Origin: Catalinimonas alkaloidigena
Lineage (GTDB): Bacteria; Bacteroidota; Bacteroidia; Cytophagales; Cyclobacteriaceae
Direction: 5' to 3'
Length of the DNA: 64,000 nt
NCBI RefSeq assembly: GCF_029504655.1
Contig: NZ_JAQFIL010000001.1
Coordinates: 3,973,001-4,037,000, forward strand
Shown here: one piece after another, positions 8,449 through 17,762 of the stretch
Position numbering within the stretch: the first letter of the stretch is position 1
How the letters are laid out: each line of letters opens with the position of its first letter
Notes under the pieces: model-generated
Told to the model about the DNA's origin: nothing
Seen by the model: only the letters and a program-made list of their open reading frames with translations
The model's database searches: none
Program-made: the position numbers and the translations under genes

Positions 8449-9240
8449 ATGAAGGATTTGAAGACTGATTCAAAACAACAGTCTAAAGAAAAACATTCAC
8501 CCTCTGATGAGGGGGTAAACAAAGATGAAGTATTCAAAGAGCCAAGCAACCGGGTAGAAGACTTCAAATTCAGCAAAAAGGTAGCTACTGTATTTGACGA
8601 CATGGTCAGTCGCTCCGTGCCTTTCTATGGAGAAATGCAACGAATGGTCGCTGAGATCGCTTCTGACTTTGCTACTCCAGGCTCGGTAGTGTACGATCTG
8701 GGCTGCTCCACAGGTACTACCATGATAGGTATGAACAGTATGCTGGACGACAGTATCAAGTTTGTCGGCATAGATGAGTCGGATGACATGCTTAACAAAT
8801 GCGACGAAAAGCTAAAAAAAGCAAATTTCACCCGTCCCTATGAATTAAGAAATACCAACTTACATCAGGGAATCAAACTTGATAATGCTTCGGTTGTGGT
8901 ACTCTGTCTTACCTTACAGTTTGTGCGCCCGCTTTATCGTGATAAATTGATTGCTGAAATTTATGAGCAAATGAATCCCAATGGTGCCTTGATTCTTGTA
9001 GAGAAAGTTTTGGGAGAAGACTCCATTTTTAACCGCTTGTTTATCAACTATTACTACAACTACAAGCGCAGAAACAACTACAGCGAGATGGAAATCTCCC
9101 AGAAGCGTGAGGCGCTGGAGAACGTGCTGATCCCCTATAAGCTCATGGAAAACCGGGAAATGTTGCTCAATAATAAATTCCGGTACTTTGAGGTGTTTTT
9201 TAAATGGTATAACTTCTGTGGACTCGTAGCTGTAAAATAA
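8449..9240 (+). CDS. cmoA: CmoA-like carboxy-S-adenosylmethionine synthase
   Basis: 263 residues. After a 35-residue charged N-terminal extension, the Rossmann-fold methyltransferase core starts with VATVFDDMVSRSVPFY and the SAM-binding motif YDLGCSTGT (82-90). The block YSEMEISQKREALENVL and the ending FFKWYNFCGLVAVK closely follow Escherichia coli CmoA. That enzyme converts SAM and prephenate to carboxy-SAM (Cx-SAM), used by CmoB to make 5-oxyacetyluridine at tRNA position 34. No cmoB is present in the window. Instead the stop codon overlaps the start of a membrane methyltransferase gene by one base (TAATG), suggesting translational coupling. The orthology is strong; whether the product is Cx-SAM here should be tested. 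Confidence 0.82.
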   Translation: MKDLKTDSKQQSKEKHSPSDEGVNKDEVFKEPSNRVEDFKFSKKVATVFDDMVSRSVPFYGEMQRMVAEIASDFATPGSVVYDLGCSTGTTMIGMNSMLDDSIKFVGIDESDDMLNKCDEKLKKANFTRPYELRNTNLHQGIKLDNASVVVLCLTLQFVRPLYRDKLIAEIYEQMNPNGALILVEKVLGEDSIFNRLFINYYYNYKRRNNYSEMEISQKREALENVLIPYKLMENREMLLNNKFRYFEVFFKWYNFCGLVAVK

Positions 9241-9947
9241 TGGTTAAAATAGGTAACTTCTTTTTTCATTACCGGAACTTCATGTTCCCGGTATTTTATC
9301 TGGCACTCTTTCTCCCTTCTCCCCCCATTTTTGAGCATTATGTAACGGCCATAATTTCAGGGGGAATCATAGCACTTATCGGCCAGAGCATACGCTGGAC
9401 GACCATAGGCTTGGTGTACATTATCCGGGGCGGTAAAAACCGACAGGTATATGCTGAGAAGCTGGTCACTGACGGCATCTTTGCCCACTGCCGCAACCCC
9501 ATGTATGTAGGAAATGTGCTGATGCTGATTGGTACCGGCATACTGGCAAACAGTTTGTACTTTCTGCTGATCGGTGGCCCTTTCTTTATCTTTGTGTATC
9601 AGGCGATCATCATGGCGGAAGAGAATTTTCTGCACAATAAGTTCGGTGCTGAGTTTGAAGCTTATAAAGCCAGCACCGGACGCTGGTTACCCAGGCTCAA
9701 AGGACTAGGCACCACCCTGAACAGTATGACTTTTCGGTGGAAGCGGGTAATCCTTAAGGAATACAATACTTCCTATATCTGGTTATTGGGCTGCACGTTA
9801 CTGATCCTCAAGCAAGTGTACGAGCATGAGACTTCCGTAGAATTTGATAGGGCTTTGCCTGTTTTGATTGGCGTGATTATTTTCATTACGCTTACCTACG
9901 CTACGATCAAGTATATGAAAAAGACCAAGCGCTTTACCAGTGCTTAG
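9240..9947 (+). CDS. isoprenylcysteine carboxyl methyltransferase-like membrane protein
   Basis: 235 residues, several transmembrane helices. HCRNPMYVGN at 83-92 and the AEENFLHNKFGAEFEAY segment (126-142) are the two SAM/substrate motifs of the isoprenylcysteine methyltransferase/phospholipid methyltransferase (ICMT/PEMT) family. About 70 extra C-terminal residues after GRWLPRL add two further hydrophobic helices, longer than the minimal family core. The enzyme should sit in the inner membrane and methylate a lipid or prenyl-like carboxyl or amine; the substrate is unknown. Its ATG overlaps the stop of the cmoA-like gene, so the pair is co-translated. Transcription likely ends at the hairpin at 9974-9997. 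Confidence 0.8.
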   Translation: MVKIGNFFFHYRNFMFPVFYLALFLPSPPIFEHYVTAIISGGIIALIGQSIRWTTIGLVYIIRGGKNRQVYAEKLVTDGIFAHCRNPMYVGNVLMLIGTGILANSLYFLLIGGPFFIFVYQAIIMAEENFLHNKFGAEFEAYKASTGRWLPRLKGLGTTLNSMTFRWKRVILKEYNTSYIWLLGCTLLILKQVYEHETSVEFDRALPVLIGVIIFITLTYATIKYMKKTKRFTSA

Positions 9948-9973
9948 TGAAAAGGGTTCTATCGCAAAAACAT

Positions 9974-10004
9974 AAAGCCGACTTGACAGTCGGCTTTGTT
10001 ATTT
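9974..10004 (+). terminator. intrinsic terminator, probably bidirectional
   Basis: Perfect 10-bp stem AAAGCCGACT / AGTCGGCTTT (9974-9983 and 9988-9997) with a TGAC loop, followed by GTTATTT. It lies between two convergent genes (ending at 9947 and 10016), and the minus strand also has a T-rich tail, so it can serve both. Confidence 0.85.
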
Positions 10005-10015
10005 GAAATAGCTTA

Positions 10016-11623
10016 TTATTTCATATTAAAAAATCTTCTCATAATTATATCATGAGGGTTCTGTATATGTTTGTTTTCTTTAGTTTTAGCTTCTGGATGT
10101 TCTGAATCAACTAATATAAACTCAAACTCATTAAATTCATATTTGGCATCATAAGCTTTTTCAATGAAGCCATTTAATGAACTTACTCCATCATAATTAA
10201 AGAACTGTATTTGTTCATGTGATAGATTATTTTTAGAATCTCTTATCAAAGAATATCTTTCATAGATTTCAGCAGGAATATTCATTTGCTGAACCTCTAT
10301 ATTTCCTTCTTTAACATCAGAATCAATATACCAATACACATTTCTCAATTCAGTATCAGTGCGATACCTATATCTCCATAGATTACTAACAAAATCAGCT
10401 TCGTAGTCCACTAACGCAGAAAAGGACTCTATACTATTATCGTCGATTTCAAACCCAACCTGAGGTATTTCATATAGATTATCAGGCTTGTCACTCGAAG
10501 TTTTATAATAAAGAACGGGTCCATTTTTGATAGTAATTCCATATTTATATTCTTCAAATAGGTCATTTGGTACATAAGCTGAGATGGAAGAAACATTTCC
10601 TGAAAAAGAACGCCAGTATACATCATATACCTCACTATTATTATACTTGCCTCTTATATTAAGGATAACAACTTCATTTAATGGAAGTGATATGTTTTGC
10701 CATAATTGCATAGGTGTGAAGTCTTCTTCTGTAAGGTTATATTCTTTATCCAACTCTATTGAAGTAATCCAATTATACCTTGGAGGTTCGTTATTAGTTC
10801 TGTTAAATATATATGTAAAAGCTCTTGCTGGCACTTCAGCAATTTTTAACATAGCATTATGTTCGGTAATACCATTTTCATAATAGACGCTTCCCCAGTT
10901 TCTCCTTGAAACGTTATAAGTTGAAATATTTGAACTTTCGTTCTGTTCTAAGTAATAATTTATCTTTGCTGAACCAATGCTATCATCATTGTACATAGAG
11001 CCTTTAAGAGTCCAGTTTTGAGGTTTCAAATATTGATGTTGCCAGATATGTATTGATTCATTACTATCATCAAATTCATTTCTATTCACACGCATAATGT
11101 TGATTTCTTCATCTAAGAAATCTTCAGGTCTGTCTACCCGATAAACTTTACCATTTTCCAACATAAAAGACTCTATTAGCTCTCCATTCGTTTTTCCAAC
11201 AACCACCCATTCTTCTTCACCATTTTTCAGATAGCTTTCTTCAACCTCTACCTTCAATAAAGCATTGAAAATCTCTATCTCCTGCCTGGCTTCAGTTTGA
11301 TTTCCTCTCCCATCATAGGCAAGGGCTTTGAGTGCATATTTACCATCTTCATACTGCTTGCTGTTAAAGCTTAATTCGTAAGGAGCTTCTGTATCTTCAC
11401 CTAATAGTTCATCATCCAGATAAAACTCTACGCTCGCCACCTTCTGATCATCAGTTACTTCAGCCTTTACCGACACATCCAGCCAGAGCTTTGTATCTGT
11501 AGTAGGCGACATAATGCTAATATTAGGTGCTACAGTATCCTGTATTTCTTCTTTGCAGGATGCCAGCAAGCATGCAAGTACCAATGCATAATAGCCCAGC
11601 CAGTTTCTTTTTATCATCATCAA
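10016..11623 (-). CDS. large lipoprotein with N-terminal Ig-like domain
   Basis: 535 residues. The leader ends CLLASCKEE (Cys 23), a lipobox. Residues about 33-118 form a bacterial Ig-like domain: PNISIMSPTTDTKLW, VASVEFYLDDELLGED, and KALAYDGRGNQTEARQ, the pattern found in Big_9/chitinase-associated modules. The remaining 410 residues are beta-rich, Asn/Tyr/Glu-rich, and not recognised. Base composition is more AT-rich than the neighbouring enzymes. The protein is probably exposed on the outer membrane surface. It is a single gene, convergent with the methyltransferase gene and separated from it by a hairpin terminator. No enzymatic motif is evident, and a role in binding is only a guess from the Ig module. 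Confidence 0.7.
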   Translation of the reverse strand: MMMIKRNWLGYYALVLACLLASCKEEIQDTVAPNISIMSPTTDTKLWLDVSVKAEVTDDQKVASVEFYLDDELLGEDTEAPYELSFNSKQYEDGKYALKALAYDGRGNQTEARQEIEIFNALLKVEVEESYLKNGEEEWVVVGKTNGELIESFMLENGKVYRVDRPEDFLDEEINIMRVNRNEFDDSNESIHIWQHQYLKPQNWTLKGSMYNDDSIGSAKINYYLEQNESSNISTYNVSRRNWGSVYYENGITEHNAMLKIAEVPARAFTYIFNRTNNEPPRYNWITSIELDKEYNLTEEDFTPMQLWQNISLPLNEVVILNIRGKYNNSEVYDVYWRSFSGNVSSISAYVPNDLFEEYKYGITIKNGPVLYYKTSSDKPDNLYEIPQVGFEIDDNSIESFSALVDYEADFVSNLWRYRYRTDTELRNVYWYIDSDVKEGNIEVQQMNIPAEIYERYSLIRDSKNNLSHEQIQFFNYDGVSSLNGFIEKAYDAKYEFNEFEFILVDSEHPEAKTKENKHIQNPHDIIMRRFFNMK

Positions 11624-11925
11624 TAAGTTATGGGAAATAAAATATGACCGGCCAAAATTAATAGGATGAAGAAAAGTTATTTATCCTTTATTAAGTGTCT
11701 GCTACTTGTGTAATATATGAGAAACTCATGCATAAATCAGAGTATTGAGATAAGCTCTTTCAGATTCGATATTAGCTTACTTCAACCAATACTGGCGAAC
11801 ATTTGGAAGAATGACTTTTCGGCTATTGTAACTGTTGATTGATAAATAGCTTAGGATAAGAAGATTTTAAGGGCCAGCGAAAAAACAAAATAATCACCTC
11901 CCTAGATATATATAAAAGCGTTACA
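11624..11925. other. intergenic region between divergent lipoprotein genes
   Basis: About 300 bp, AT-rich, between two divergently transcribed lipoprotein genes. It must hold both promoters. No clear TAnnTTTG box, hairpin or ORF with convincing coding character was recognised. Confidence 0.5.
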
Positions 11926-12729
11926 ATGAATTATAAATTTTTTAAACTGACTTGTGTAGGTTTGTTATTTCTACTGATGACTTTCTCTTCCTGTACTGAG
12001 GATGAGGAGCGTCCGGTGCTTCAGTTAGACCTTCCTGATTTTAACAAAATAAATGTAGCACAGAATATCATTGTGAATATTCATGCTGGTGAGCAGAAAG
12101 TAGAACTCACTGGCTTAGGTCTATTGGATAGCGTTGAAATGACGGTAGTAGATGAGGAGTTAAGTATTTATAATCCCAATCCGACTTTAGTCAATGATGT
12201 GGTAGCTGATATTTGGGTACCGGAACTAATACAGATCATCTGCCGGGAAAACAGCATCACTTATTTTCCTGACAATTTTAGTAGTCGCAGTAATGAACTC
12301 ACTTTGTTCGGTAGAAATTCTGCTAAGGTAAAAGTTGAACAAAATTTTACGTATGACTCCGTATACTTCGGCTTGCGTGATGCTGCTACCCTTGAAATCG
12401 CAAATATCCAAAGTAGGGAAGTTTACGCTTTTTTACGTAACAGTACCCGTAGTAATATTCAAGGTTTTAGCGAGCGCTTTAACTTGGTCATGAACGATGA
12501 TTCCCAATTCAATATAGATTTTCCCGATGCTACAATTCTGTTCATTGAACCTATAGCGTCTGAACAAGTCACCATTACTACTAGAAATGATGCTTACGCC
12601 TGGGTTTATTCTACCAACATTCTGGATGCTAATGTAAATGATGGAAGTATCGTCTACTATAAAGGTAAGCCGGCAATCATTAAGCAAGATTTAAGTGAAG
12701 ATGGCCAACTGTTAGAAAAGGACCAATAA
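11926..12729 (+). CDS. GIN-domain (DUF2807) lipoprotein
   Basis: 267 residues. Lipoprotein signal with MTFSSCTEDE (Cys 23). The mature protein is a right-handed beta-solenoid-like sequence of short repeating strands: FNKINVAQNIIVNIHAGEQ near the start, then VEMTVVDEELSIYNP, ELTLFGRNSAKVKVEQ, and LEIANIQSREVYAFLRNSTRSNIQG. This is the layout of the DUF2807 head-GIN domain, common in Bacteroidota as surface-exposed lipoproteins of unknown role, sometimes described as autotransporter-adhesin-head-like. One complete domain is present, of usual length. It is convergent with the amidohydrolase gene, only 11 bp apart. Confidence 0.82.
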   Translation: MNYKFFKLTCVGLLFLLMTFSSCTEDEERPVLQLDLPDFNKINVAQNIIVNIHAGEQKVELTGLGLLDSVEMTVVDEELSIYNPNPTLVNDVVADIWVPELIQIICRENSITYFPDNFSSRSNELTLFGRNSAKVKVEQNFTYDSVYFGLRDAATLEIANIQSREVYAFLRNSTRSNIQGFSERFNLVMNDDSQFNIDFPDATILFIEPIASEQVTITTRNDAYAWVYSTNILDANVNDGSIVYYKGKPAIIKQDLSEDGQLLEKDQ

Positions 12730-12740
12730 TACTGTTTCGC

Positions 12741-14120
12741 TCAAAGGCTCTGATTTTTTTGGGCGATCTCTTCCAATCTTATATTTATGTCATCACGGCT
12801 GAGCCAGCGTCCCCGTACCATCACCCCTGCGGGACTTTTAATGGCCTCCAGGCTTTCCAGCGGATTTGCGTTGGTTAAGATCAGGTCAGCACTGGCTCCT
12901 TCTATCACTTCGCCAAACTCACCTTCCATCTCAAAAAATACTGCCGGGTTAATGGTACCAATCTGTATTGCTTCCAGCGGAGTAAGTCCTGACTGAAGCA
13001 TACCATTGAGTTCATGATGGATAGAAAAGCCCGGTACATTAAATACCTGAGGGGCATCGGATCCCAGCAACAGCCCCTGTCCATTTTCGTGCAACTGATG
13101 AATCATCTCATGGCGAATAGCATTAAATGACTCCCACTGTTCAGCGCTATACTCAGCCCCTCCTACCAGTTCGGTTTTTCTTTCCACCCAGTTTTCCAGC
13201 GTAGACTTAGGCATGTATTTCATCTCAGGAGCCTCTGCCAGCATATCCGCCGCTTCAGGAGAAAACCAGCGGTCAAACAGTGCCTGGGTAGGGACTACCC
13301 ACACTTCATTTTCACCACTCATCTGTACCAGTTCACCTATCGTAGAAGTATCAGCCAGCATGGTAAAGTTATAGCCAAAAAAGCCATTTTCATCGGGCTG
13401 TACATTGGCATCTTCAGGTACCAATCCTTCTAGAAAACCATCTACATGGTCTATGGATGCATAGCCGCTTTCCAGTGCCCTTCTGATTCCTACATCTACC
13501 GATACATGGCCGGCAAAAGGGATATCTACTTCATGGGCTGTACGCACGATTTCATTAAAAACTTCAAGTTGTATTCCCGGATGAAGCTTCAAGAAATCGT
13601 AGTCGGCTTCTTTAGCGCTTACTACTTTCTCACGCGCCTGCGCTACGGTCTGTACGGTATTTCCATTGAAGGAAGGGCTGGAAGTAAATATCCTCGGACT
13701 GAGAATTTCGTTATTTTTCGCCTGTTCTCTTAACTCCAGATGAAGCGGGTGCCCTAACATTCCCCTGATGGTTGTCACCCCATTGGAGAGATATAAAAAC
13801 AGTGTTTGGTCAATCAGTTCTTGGCTTTGCGGTGGAGAAGGAATATGGGCATGCATTTCCGCCAGCCCGGGCATCAGGTATTTTCCGCTGCCATCAATCA
13901 GCGCTACACTTTCAGGCCATTCTGCTGCCTGATCTAGGATACGGCTGATTTTACCGGAGTCAACAACGACGAACTGCCCTTCATCAATACTGCCATCACG
14001 CACATCTACCACATTAACATTACTAATCACTGTTGAAGTGTTGCTGATATTCTCTTGAGTAACTTCTTCCTGTGTTGTACAGGCAAAAAAAGGTAGGAGT
14101 AAAAAGATAAGATACTTCAT
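12741..14120 (-). CDS. amidohydrolase-family lipoprotein
   Basis: 459 residues. The N-terminus ends LLLPFFACTTQEE (Cys 14), a short lipobox. The imidazolonepropionase/prolidase-like amidohydrolase core is intact: HAH at 90-92, a candidate metal-bridging Lys in FLKLHPG (178), His in AGHVS (205), His in DHVDG (225), and the catalytic Asp in LLGSDAPQ (355). The closing strand has GVMVRGRWLSRDD. It therefore looks like an active metal-dependent hydrolase located in the periplasm or on the outer membrane, acting on a small cyclic or peptide-like amide. The substrate is not readable. Unlike the two amidohydrolase-like proteins at 54.7-59.1 kb, this one retains all ligands in order. Confidence 0.85.
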   Translation of the reverse strand: MKYLIFLLLPFFACTTQEEVTQENISNTSTVISNVNVVDVRDGSIDEGQFVVVDSGKISRILDQAAEWPESVALIDGSGKYLMPGLAEMHAHIPSPPQSQELIDQTLFLYLSNGVTTIRGMLGHPLHLELREQAKNNEILSPRIFTSSPSFNGNTVQTVAQAREKVVSAKEADYDFLKLHPGIQLEVFNEIVRTAHEVDIPFAGHVSVDVGIRRALESGYASIDHVDGFLEGLVPEDANVQPDENGFFGYNFTMLADTSTIGELVQMSGENEVWVVPTQALFDRWFSPEAADMLAEAPEMKYMPKSTLENWVERKTELVGGAEYSAEQWESFNAIRHEMIHQLHENGQGLLLGSDAPQVFNVPGFSIHHELNGMLQSGLTPLEAIQIGTINPAVFFEMEGEFGEVIEGASADLILTNANPLESLEAIKSPAGVMVRGRWLSRDDINIRLEEIAQKNQSL

Positions 14121-14224
14121 AGCTTAGGTCGTTTTTGGCTGAAAGTTGATTCCTGAATGTAATGATTTTAGTGAACATTTGCCTGAGCCGGACCCTGGCA
14201 AATACCATTGCTTTTTGTAATAGC

Positions 14225-15298
14225 CTATTCAATCAGGCCCAGCTTTTTTGCTCGCTGCTCCCACTTTTGGCGGGCATAGCTTTGCAAATCGGATATAGAA
14301 TCGGTCTCATCCATAATCTCAAGCCCGAAGAGCGTTTCTATCACATCCTCAAGGGTAACCAATCCCATCAGCCCTCCGTATTCATCCACCACTACGGCCA
14401 GGTGTTCCCTTTTTTCATTCAGCGTTTCAAATACTTTACGGAGCGGTGTATGGTTCCAGATCATGCTCACCTCTCTGCTGATATTTTTTAACAACTCATC
14501 CGACTTGCCATCCACCAGATTGGATAAGAGGTCATCTTTGAGCAAAATGCCTGTAACCGTATCTTTACTCTCATTGTACAACGGAATACGGGAAAAGTTC
14601 ATCGGCTGATTGTTCTGATAATAGTGCATCAGCGTCTGATTTTCTTCAGCCATAACCATGACAGTACGGGGTGTCATCACATCTTCAGCTGTCAACTCGT
14701 CAAATTGCAAGACATTCTTGATCAGCTTATAGTCTCCTTCGTCAAAAGCACCACTCTCGTTGGCTACTTCGGTCATGGCGGCAAAATCCTGTCGGCTGAA
14801 CACACTTTTGCCCTTATCTTTTTTCAGAATCTTGGTAAGTTGATTACTCAGCCATACGAAGGGAGTCAAAATCCACATCAGTACTCTCAAGGCACGTGCC
14901 GTCAAAGGAGCCAGCGACTTCCAGTTATTGGCGCCTAAGGTTTTGGGAATGATTTCGGAGAGAAATAAGATTGCCAGCGTCATGAGGGTGGCAATCAGTG
15001 ACTCATATGTCATCTGAAATCCCAACACATTAAAATAGCTGGAACCGTATAACTTGCCTGCCTGCGCTCCTACCCCGATGGCTCCTACGGTATGAGCTAT
15101 GGTATTGAGTGTAAGTATAGCCGACAGAGGTTTGTCAATATCTTCTTTCAGTGCAGCCAGTAATTTACCAGTGGCGGGAGCCTCTTGCTCTTTTCTTTTG
15201 ATATAAGAAGGGGTCACACTAAGTAAGACTGCTTCCCATACAGAGCATAAAAATGAAAAGAGTATTGACAGCAGAAAAAATCCAATAAGTATGGTCAT
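14225..15298 (-). CDS. CNNM/CorC-HlyC-type transporter (DUF21 + CBS pair)
   Basis: 357 residues. A DUF21/CNNM membrane domain (residues about 1-165) has several hydrophobic helices, with FLSEIIPKTLGANNW as the conserved segment that follows the second or third helix. A pair of CBS domains follows (about 205-325), with EDVMTPRTVMVMAEE, SRIPLYNESKDTVTGILLKDDLL and VVDEYGGLMGLVTLEDVIETLFG. The C-terminal CorC/HlyC transporter-associated domain is missing, so this is a shorter member. The family is linked to magnesium or cobalt efflux and often annotated hemolysin. CBS domains likely bind adenine nucleotides for regulation. The upstream gene is divergent. Confidence 0.9.
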   Translation of the reverse strand: MTILIGFFLLSILFSFLCSVWEAVLLSVTPSYIKRKEQEAPATGKLLAALKEDIDKPLSAILTLNTIAHTVGAIGVGAQAGKLYGSSYFNVLGFQMTYESLIATLMTLAILFLSEIIPKTLGANNWKSLAPLTARALRVLMWILTPFVWLSNQLTKILKKDKGKSVFSRQDFAAMTEVANESGAFDEGDYKLIKNVLQFDELTAEDVMTPRTVMVMAEENQTLMHYYQNNQPMNFSRIPLYNESKDTVTGILLKDDLLSNLVDGKSDELLKNISREVSMIWNHTPLRKVFETLNEKREHLAVVVDEYGGLMGLVTLEDVIETLFGLEIMDETDSISDLQSYARQKWEQRAKKLGLIE

Positions 15299-15454
15299 GC
15301 CAAAAGGTAGTATTTTTTTACATAAATGTAGTTCTGTTCATTGATGTTTTACAAATCAATCGCAAACAAAAAAAGCAGCAGGCTGCAAAAAAATGTACTT
15401 GTAAAAGTTGACCGAAAGCAATATACTAGTAAACAACTTGAACAACCTATCATT

Positions 15455-16231
15455 ATGAGTGACTACTTACAGCAACTGGGTGTACGACAAGACACCCTTT
15501 CTATTGAAGAAAAAGCATTTCTGGACGAAAACGGTTACCTCGCTTTAGGAAAACTCCTGTCTGATCAGCAATTAAATGATATACGGAAGGTAATTCAACG
15601 TTTGTTGGATGAAGAAGGAGAGCGAGCCGGATTTGAACTGGCTGAGTCTAAGTACATACGTCACCCTAAAGAAGAAGGTGCCGACCGCCTGGCCGACCTG
15701 GTCAACAAAGATCCTATATTTGATATTTTCTATACGCACCCCAGGGTCCTGGCAGGGGTTGCTCATGTCTTAGGTCGGGAGTTGAAGCTTTCATCGCTAA
15801 ACTACCGGGCTGCGCTGCCGGGTTTTGGTCAGCAGAAACTGCATGTTGACTGGCACGAAATTGTAGCACCTGCTGATTATAAAGTCTGCAATTCCATCTG
15901 GCTTCTGGATGATTTTTCTGCAGCCAATGGTGCGACTCGTCTGGTAGCCGGAACCCATAAAAATGGTAAATTACCCCAGGATGAACTGGAAGATCAGATG
16001 GCTACACATCCCGAGGAAATTATCATTGAAGCTCCCGCCGGAACTGTAGTGATCTTCAATTCCCATACCTGGCATGGCGGTACTACCAACCGTACGGATA
16101 AAGCAAGAAGGGCAATACACAGTTACTTCTGCCGTCGTGATCAGCCCCAGCAAATAGATCAGAGCCGATATATTCTGCCCGAAACTAAAACCAGATTAAG
16201 TAAAGCAGCCATTGAAGTGCTGGCGGTATGA
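15455..16231 (+). CDS. phytanoyl-CoA dioxygenase-family protein
   Basis: 258 residues from the ATG at 15455. The frame is open from 15341, but the additional 38 residues are Lys/Gln-rich and not part of the fold, so the inner start is preferred. The cupin core has LHVDWHE (first His and Asp of the iron-binding facial triad, about residues 130-132) and FNSHTWHGGTTNRT (second His about 207, 2-oxoglutarate-binding Arg about 213). It starts with FLDENGYLALGKLLSD, typical of PhyH proteins. It is an Fe(II)/2-oxoglutarate-dependent oxygenase of unknown substrate. It is transcribed alone, convergent with the FAD oxidase gene. Confidence 0.82.
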   Translation: MSDYLQQLGVRQDTLSIEEKAFLDENGYLALGKLLSDQQLNDIRKVIQRLLDEEGERAGFELAESKYIRHPKEEGADRLADLVNKDPIFDIFYTHPRVLAGVAHVLGRELKLSSLNYRAALPGFGQQKLHVDWHEIVAPADYKVCNSIWLLDDFSAANGATRLVAGTHKNGKLPQDELEDQMATHPEEIIIEAPAGTVVIFNSHTWHGGTTNRTDKARRAIHSYFCRRDQPQQIDQSRYILPETKTRLSKAAIEVLAV

Positions 16232-16261
16232 GTAAAGCAATTACGCTTTGATTTGTACAAC

Positions 16262-17647
16262 TTATGCCTTAACATTTCCAAAGATATATTGCTCCAGATA
16301 GGCGTTTCTGAACTTACCTTCCGGATCATACTCCTTCACCAGCTTGATGAAGTCAGGCATTCTTTCATACAGCGAAGCCAAACGAGCTGCAGACATCCGA
16401 AAAACCTTGCCCCAGTGTGGTCGGGCATCATAAGGCTGTAAGCTTTCTTCTAGTGCAGGGAGCAATTGCTGTAGCTTTTCTGTTTCCTGCTCCCAGGTAA
16501 AATGAAATGCTACACATTCCTGCCGATAGCAGGGGCTCATCCAATAGGTATCGGCAGCGATGGTGCGTATTTCTGAAATCATCAGTATAGGGCCAATCTG
16601 ATCTTTCAGTGCCTGTATGCTTAGAAAAGCCTCTAACGCATGTTGTTTAGGCACAAAGAATTCCGTCTGCAGCTCTTTTCCACTACTAGGCGTAAAGTTC
16701 ATACGGAAATGCGGCATGCGCGCATACCAGGGACCAGCTACGCCCATTTGCCTGGTGCAGTTTTCTGCCGAAATTTCAATGATAGGGTGTACATCCCTAT
16801 CGGCCAACCTGGCTTCATAAAACTCCGGCTCGGCAGGGCCGTCAGGCATATTTTCTATTTTGCGTTTGATCCATACCTGGTTGACCTTATCGCTTTGCCA
16901 ATCGGTAAAAAGGCTTACACTGTAGCCAGATGACATGATCTCTTCAAAGTTTTCTTTCAACTGGCTTACTGGCAAAGAGAGGTAAATATCCTGCCGCATG
17001 TCAAAGGTAGGCTGAATATCCAGTCCAAGTTGGGTGACTATACCCAAAGCCCCCAGATTGACTATTGCTCCCTGAAATGTGTCGCCATCTGCCTCACGTG
17101 ATAGCTTAAGCAGTTCACCATCTGCTTTGATCATCTCTATACTGTTTACTGCTGTAGGTAGATTACCATTGTTTACTCCTGAGCCATGGGTAGCGGTAGC
17201 ACAGGCCCCTGCCACCGATATATGTGGCAAAGAAGCCAGGTTGTGCAGGGCATAGCCTCTCTCATGTAAATAAGTAGAAAGCTCACCGTAATTGACACCT
17301 GCTTCTACATATACAGTATTCGCTTTTTCGTCAAGCCTGATCTGCTTAAGCTGCTGCAGTGAAACCTGATTGGCTTTACTGTCGGCAATGTTATTAAAGC
17401 AGTGACGAGTCCCCAGAGCTTTTATTTTATCCAGGCTCCTGATGGTTTGCTGTAGTTCTTCCACATTTTGAACTTCATACAGCTTATCAGTGCTGTAGGT
17501 CAGGTTACCTGCCCAGTTTTTGCGTGCTTCCTGACTCAGTACTTCCTGATTTTGCTGCTCTGTGGATGAATGGCAGGCGGCGAGAGGAGTAAGCAAACTG
17601 CCAATGACAGTAGCGGAGGTCGTCTTCAGAAATGTTCTCTTTTCCAT
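16262..17647 (-). CDS. FAD-dependent oxidase, alditol/aldonolactone oxidase type, exported
   Basis: 461 residues from the ATG at 17647. This start gives a leader MEKRTFLKTTSATVIGSLL followed by PLAACHSS, a lipoprotein-like or Tat-like export signal; the longer frame to 17719 adds an implausible 24 residues. A PCMH-type FAD-binding domain follows (VEELQQTIR, ALGTRHCFNNIAD, and AGACATATHGSGVNNG), then the D-arabinono-1,4-lactone oxidase-like C-terminal domain (WGKVFRMS, with MPDFIKLVKEYDPEGKFRNAYLEQYIFG at the end). The layout matches alditol/xylitol oxidases and aldonolactone oxidases, which oxidise a sugar alcohol or lactone and release hydrogen peroxide. Substrate choice between these is not possible by eye. 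Confidence 0.82.
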   Translation of the reverse strand: MEKRTFLKTTSATVIGSLLTPLAACHSSTEQQNQEVLSQEARKNWAGNLTYSTDKLYEVQNVEELQQTIRSLDKIKALGTRHCFNNIADSKANQVSLQQLKQIRLDEKANTVYVEAGVNYGELSTYLHERGYALHNLASLPHISVAGACATATHGSGVNNGNLPTAVNSIEMIKADGELLKLSREADGDTFQGAIVNLGALGIVTQLGLDIQPTFDMRQDIYLSLPVSQLKENFEEIMSSGYSVSLFTDWQSDKVNQVWIKRKIENMPDGPAEPEFYEARLADRDVHPIIEISAENCTRQMGVAGPWYARMPHFRMNFTPSSGKELQTEFFVPKQHALEAFLSIQALKDQIGPILMISEIRTIAADTYWMSPCYRQECVAFHFTWEQETEKLQQLLPALEESLQPYDARPHWGKVFRMSAARLASLYERMPDFIKLVKEYDPEGKFRNAYLEQYIFGNVKA

Positions 17648-17762
17648 AAAACAAGGGCTGTTGTATTGTGTGAAAGTGTTGTCTTCACGCCCAATATAGC
17701 TATTTGTATGAAAAATCAAGATACTTAAGCACTGAGCCTGAGGCTGCTTCCTGACAATCAGA

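Noticed and set aside
16262..17719. Longer start for the first FAD oxidase at 17719
   Set aside because: The additional 24 residues precede a clear export leader beginning at 17647, which would then be internal.
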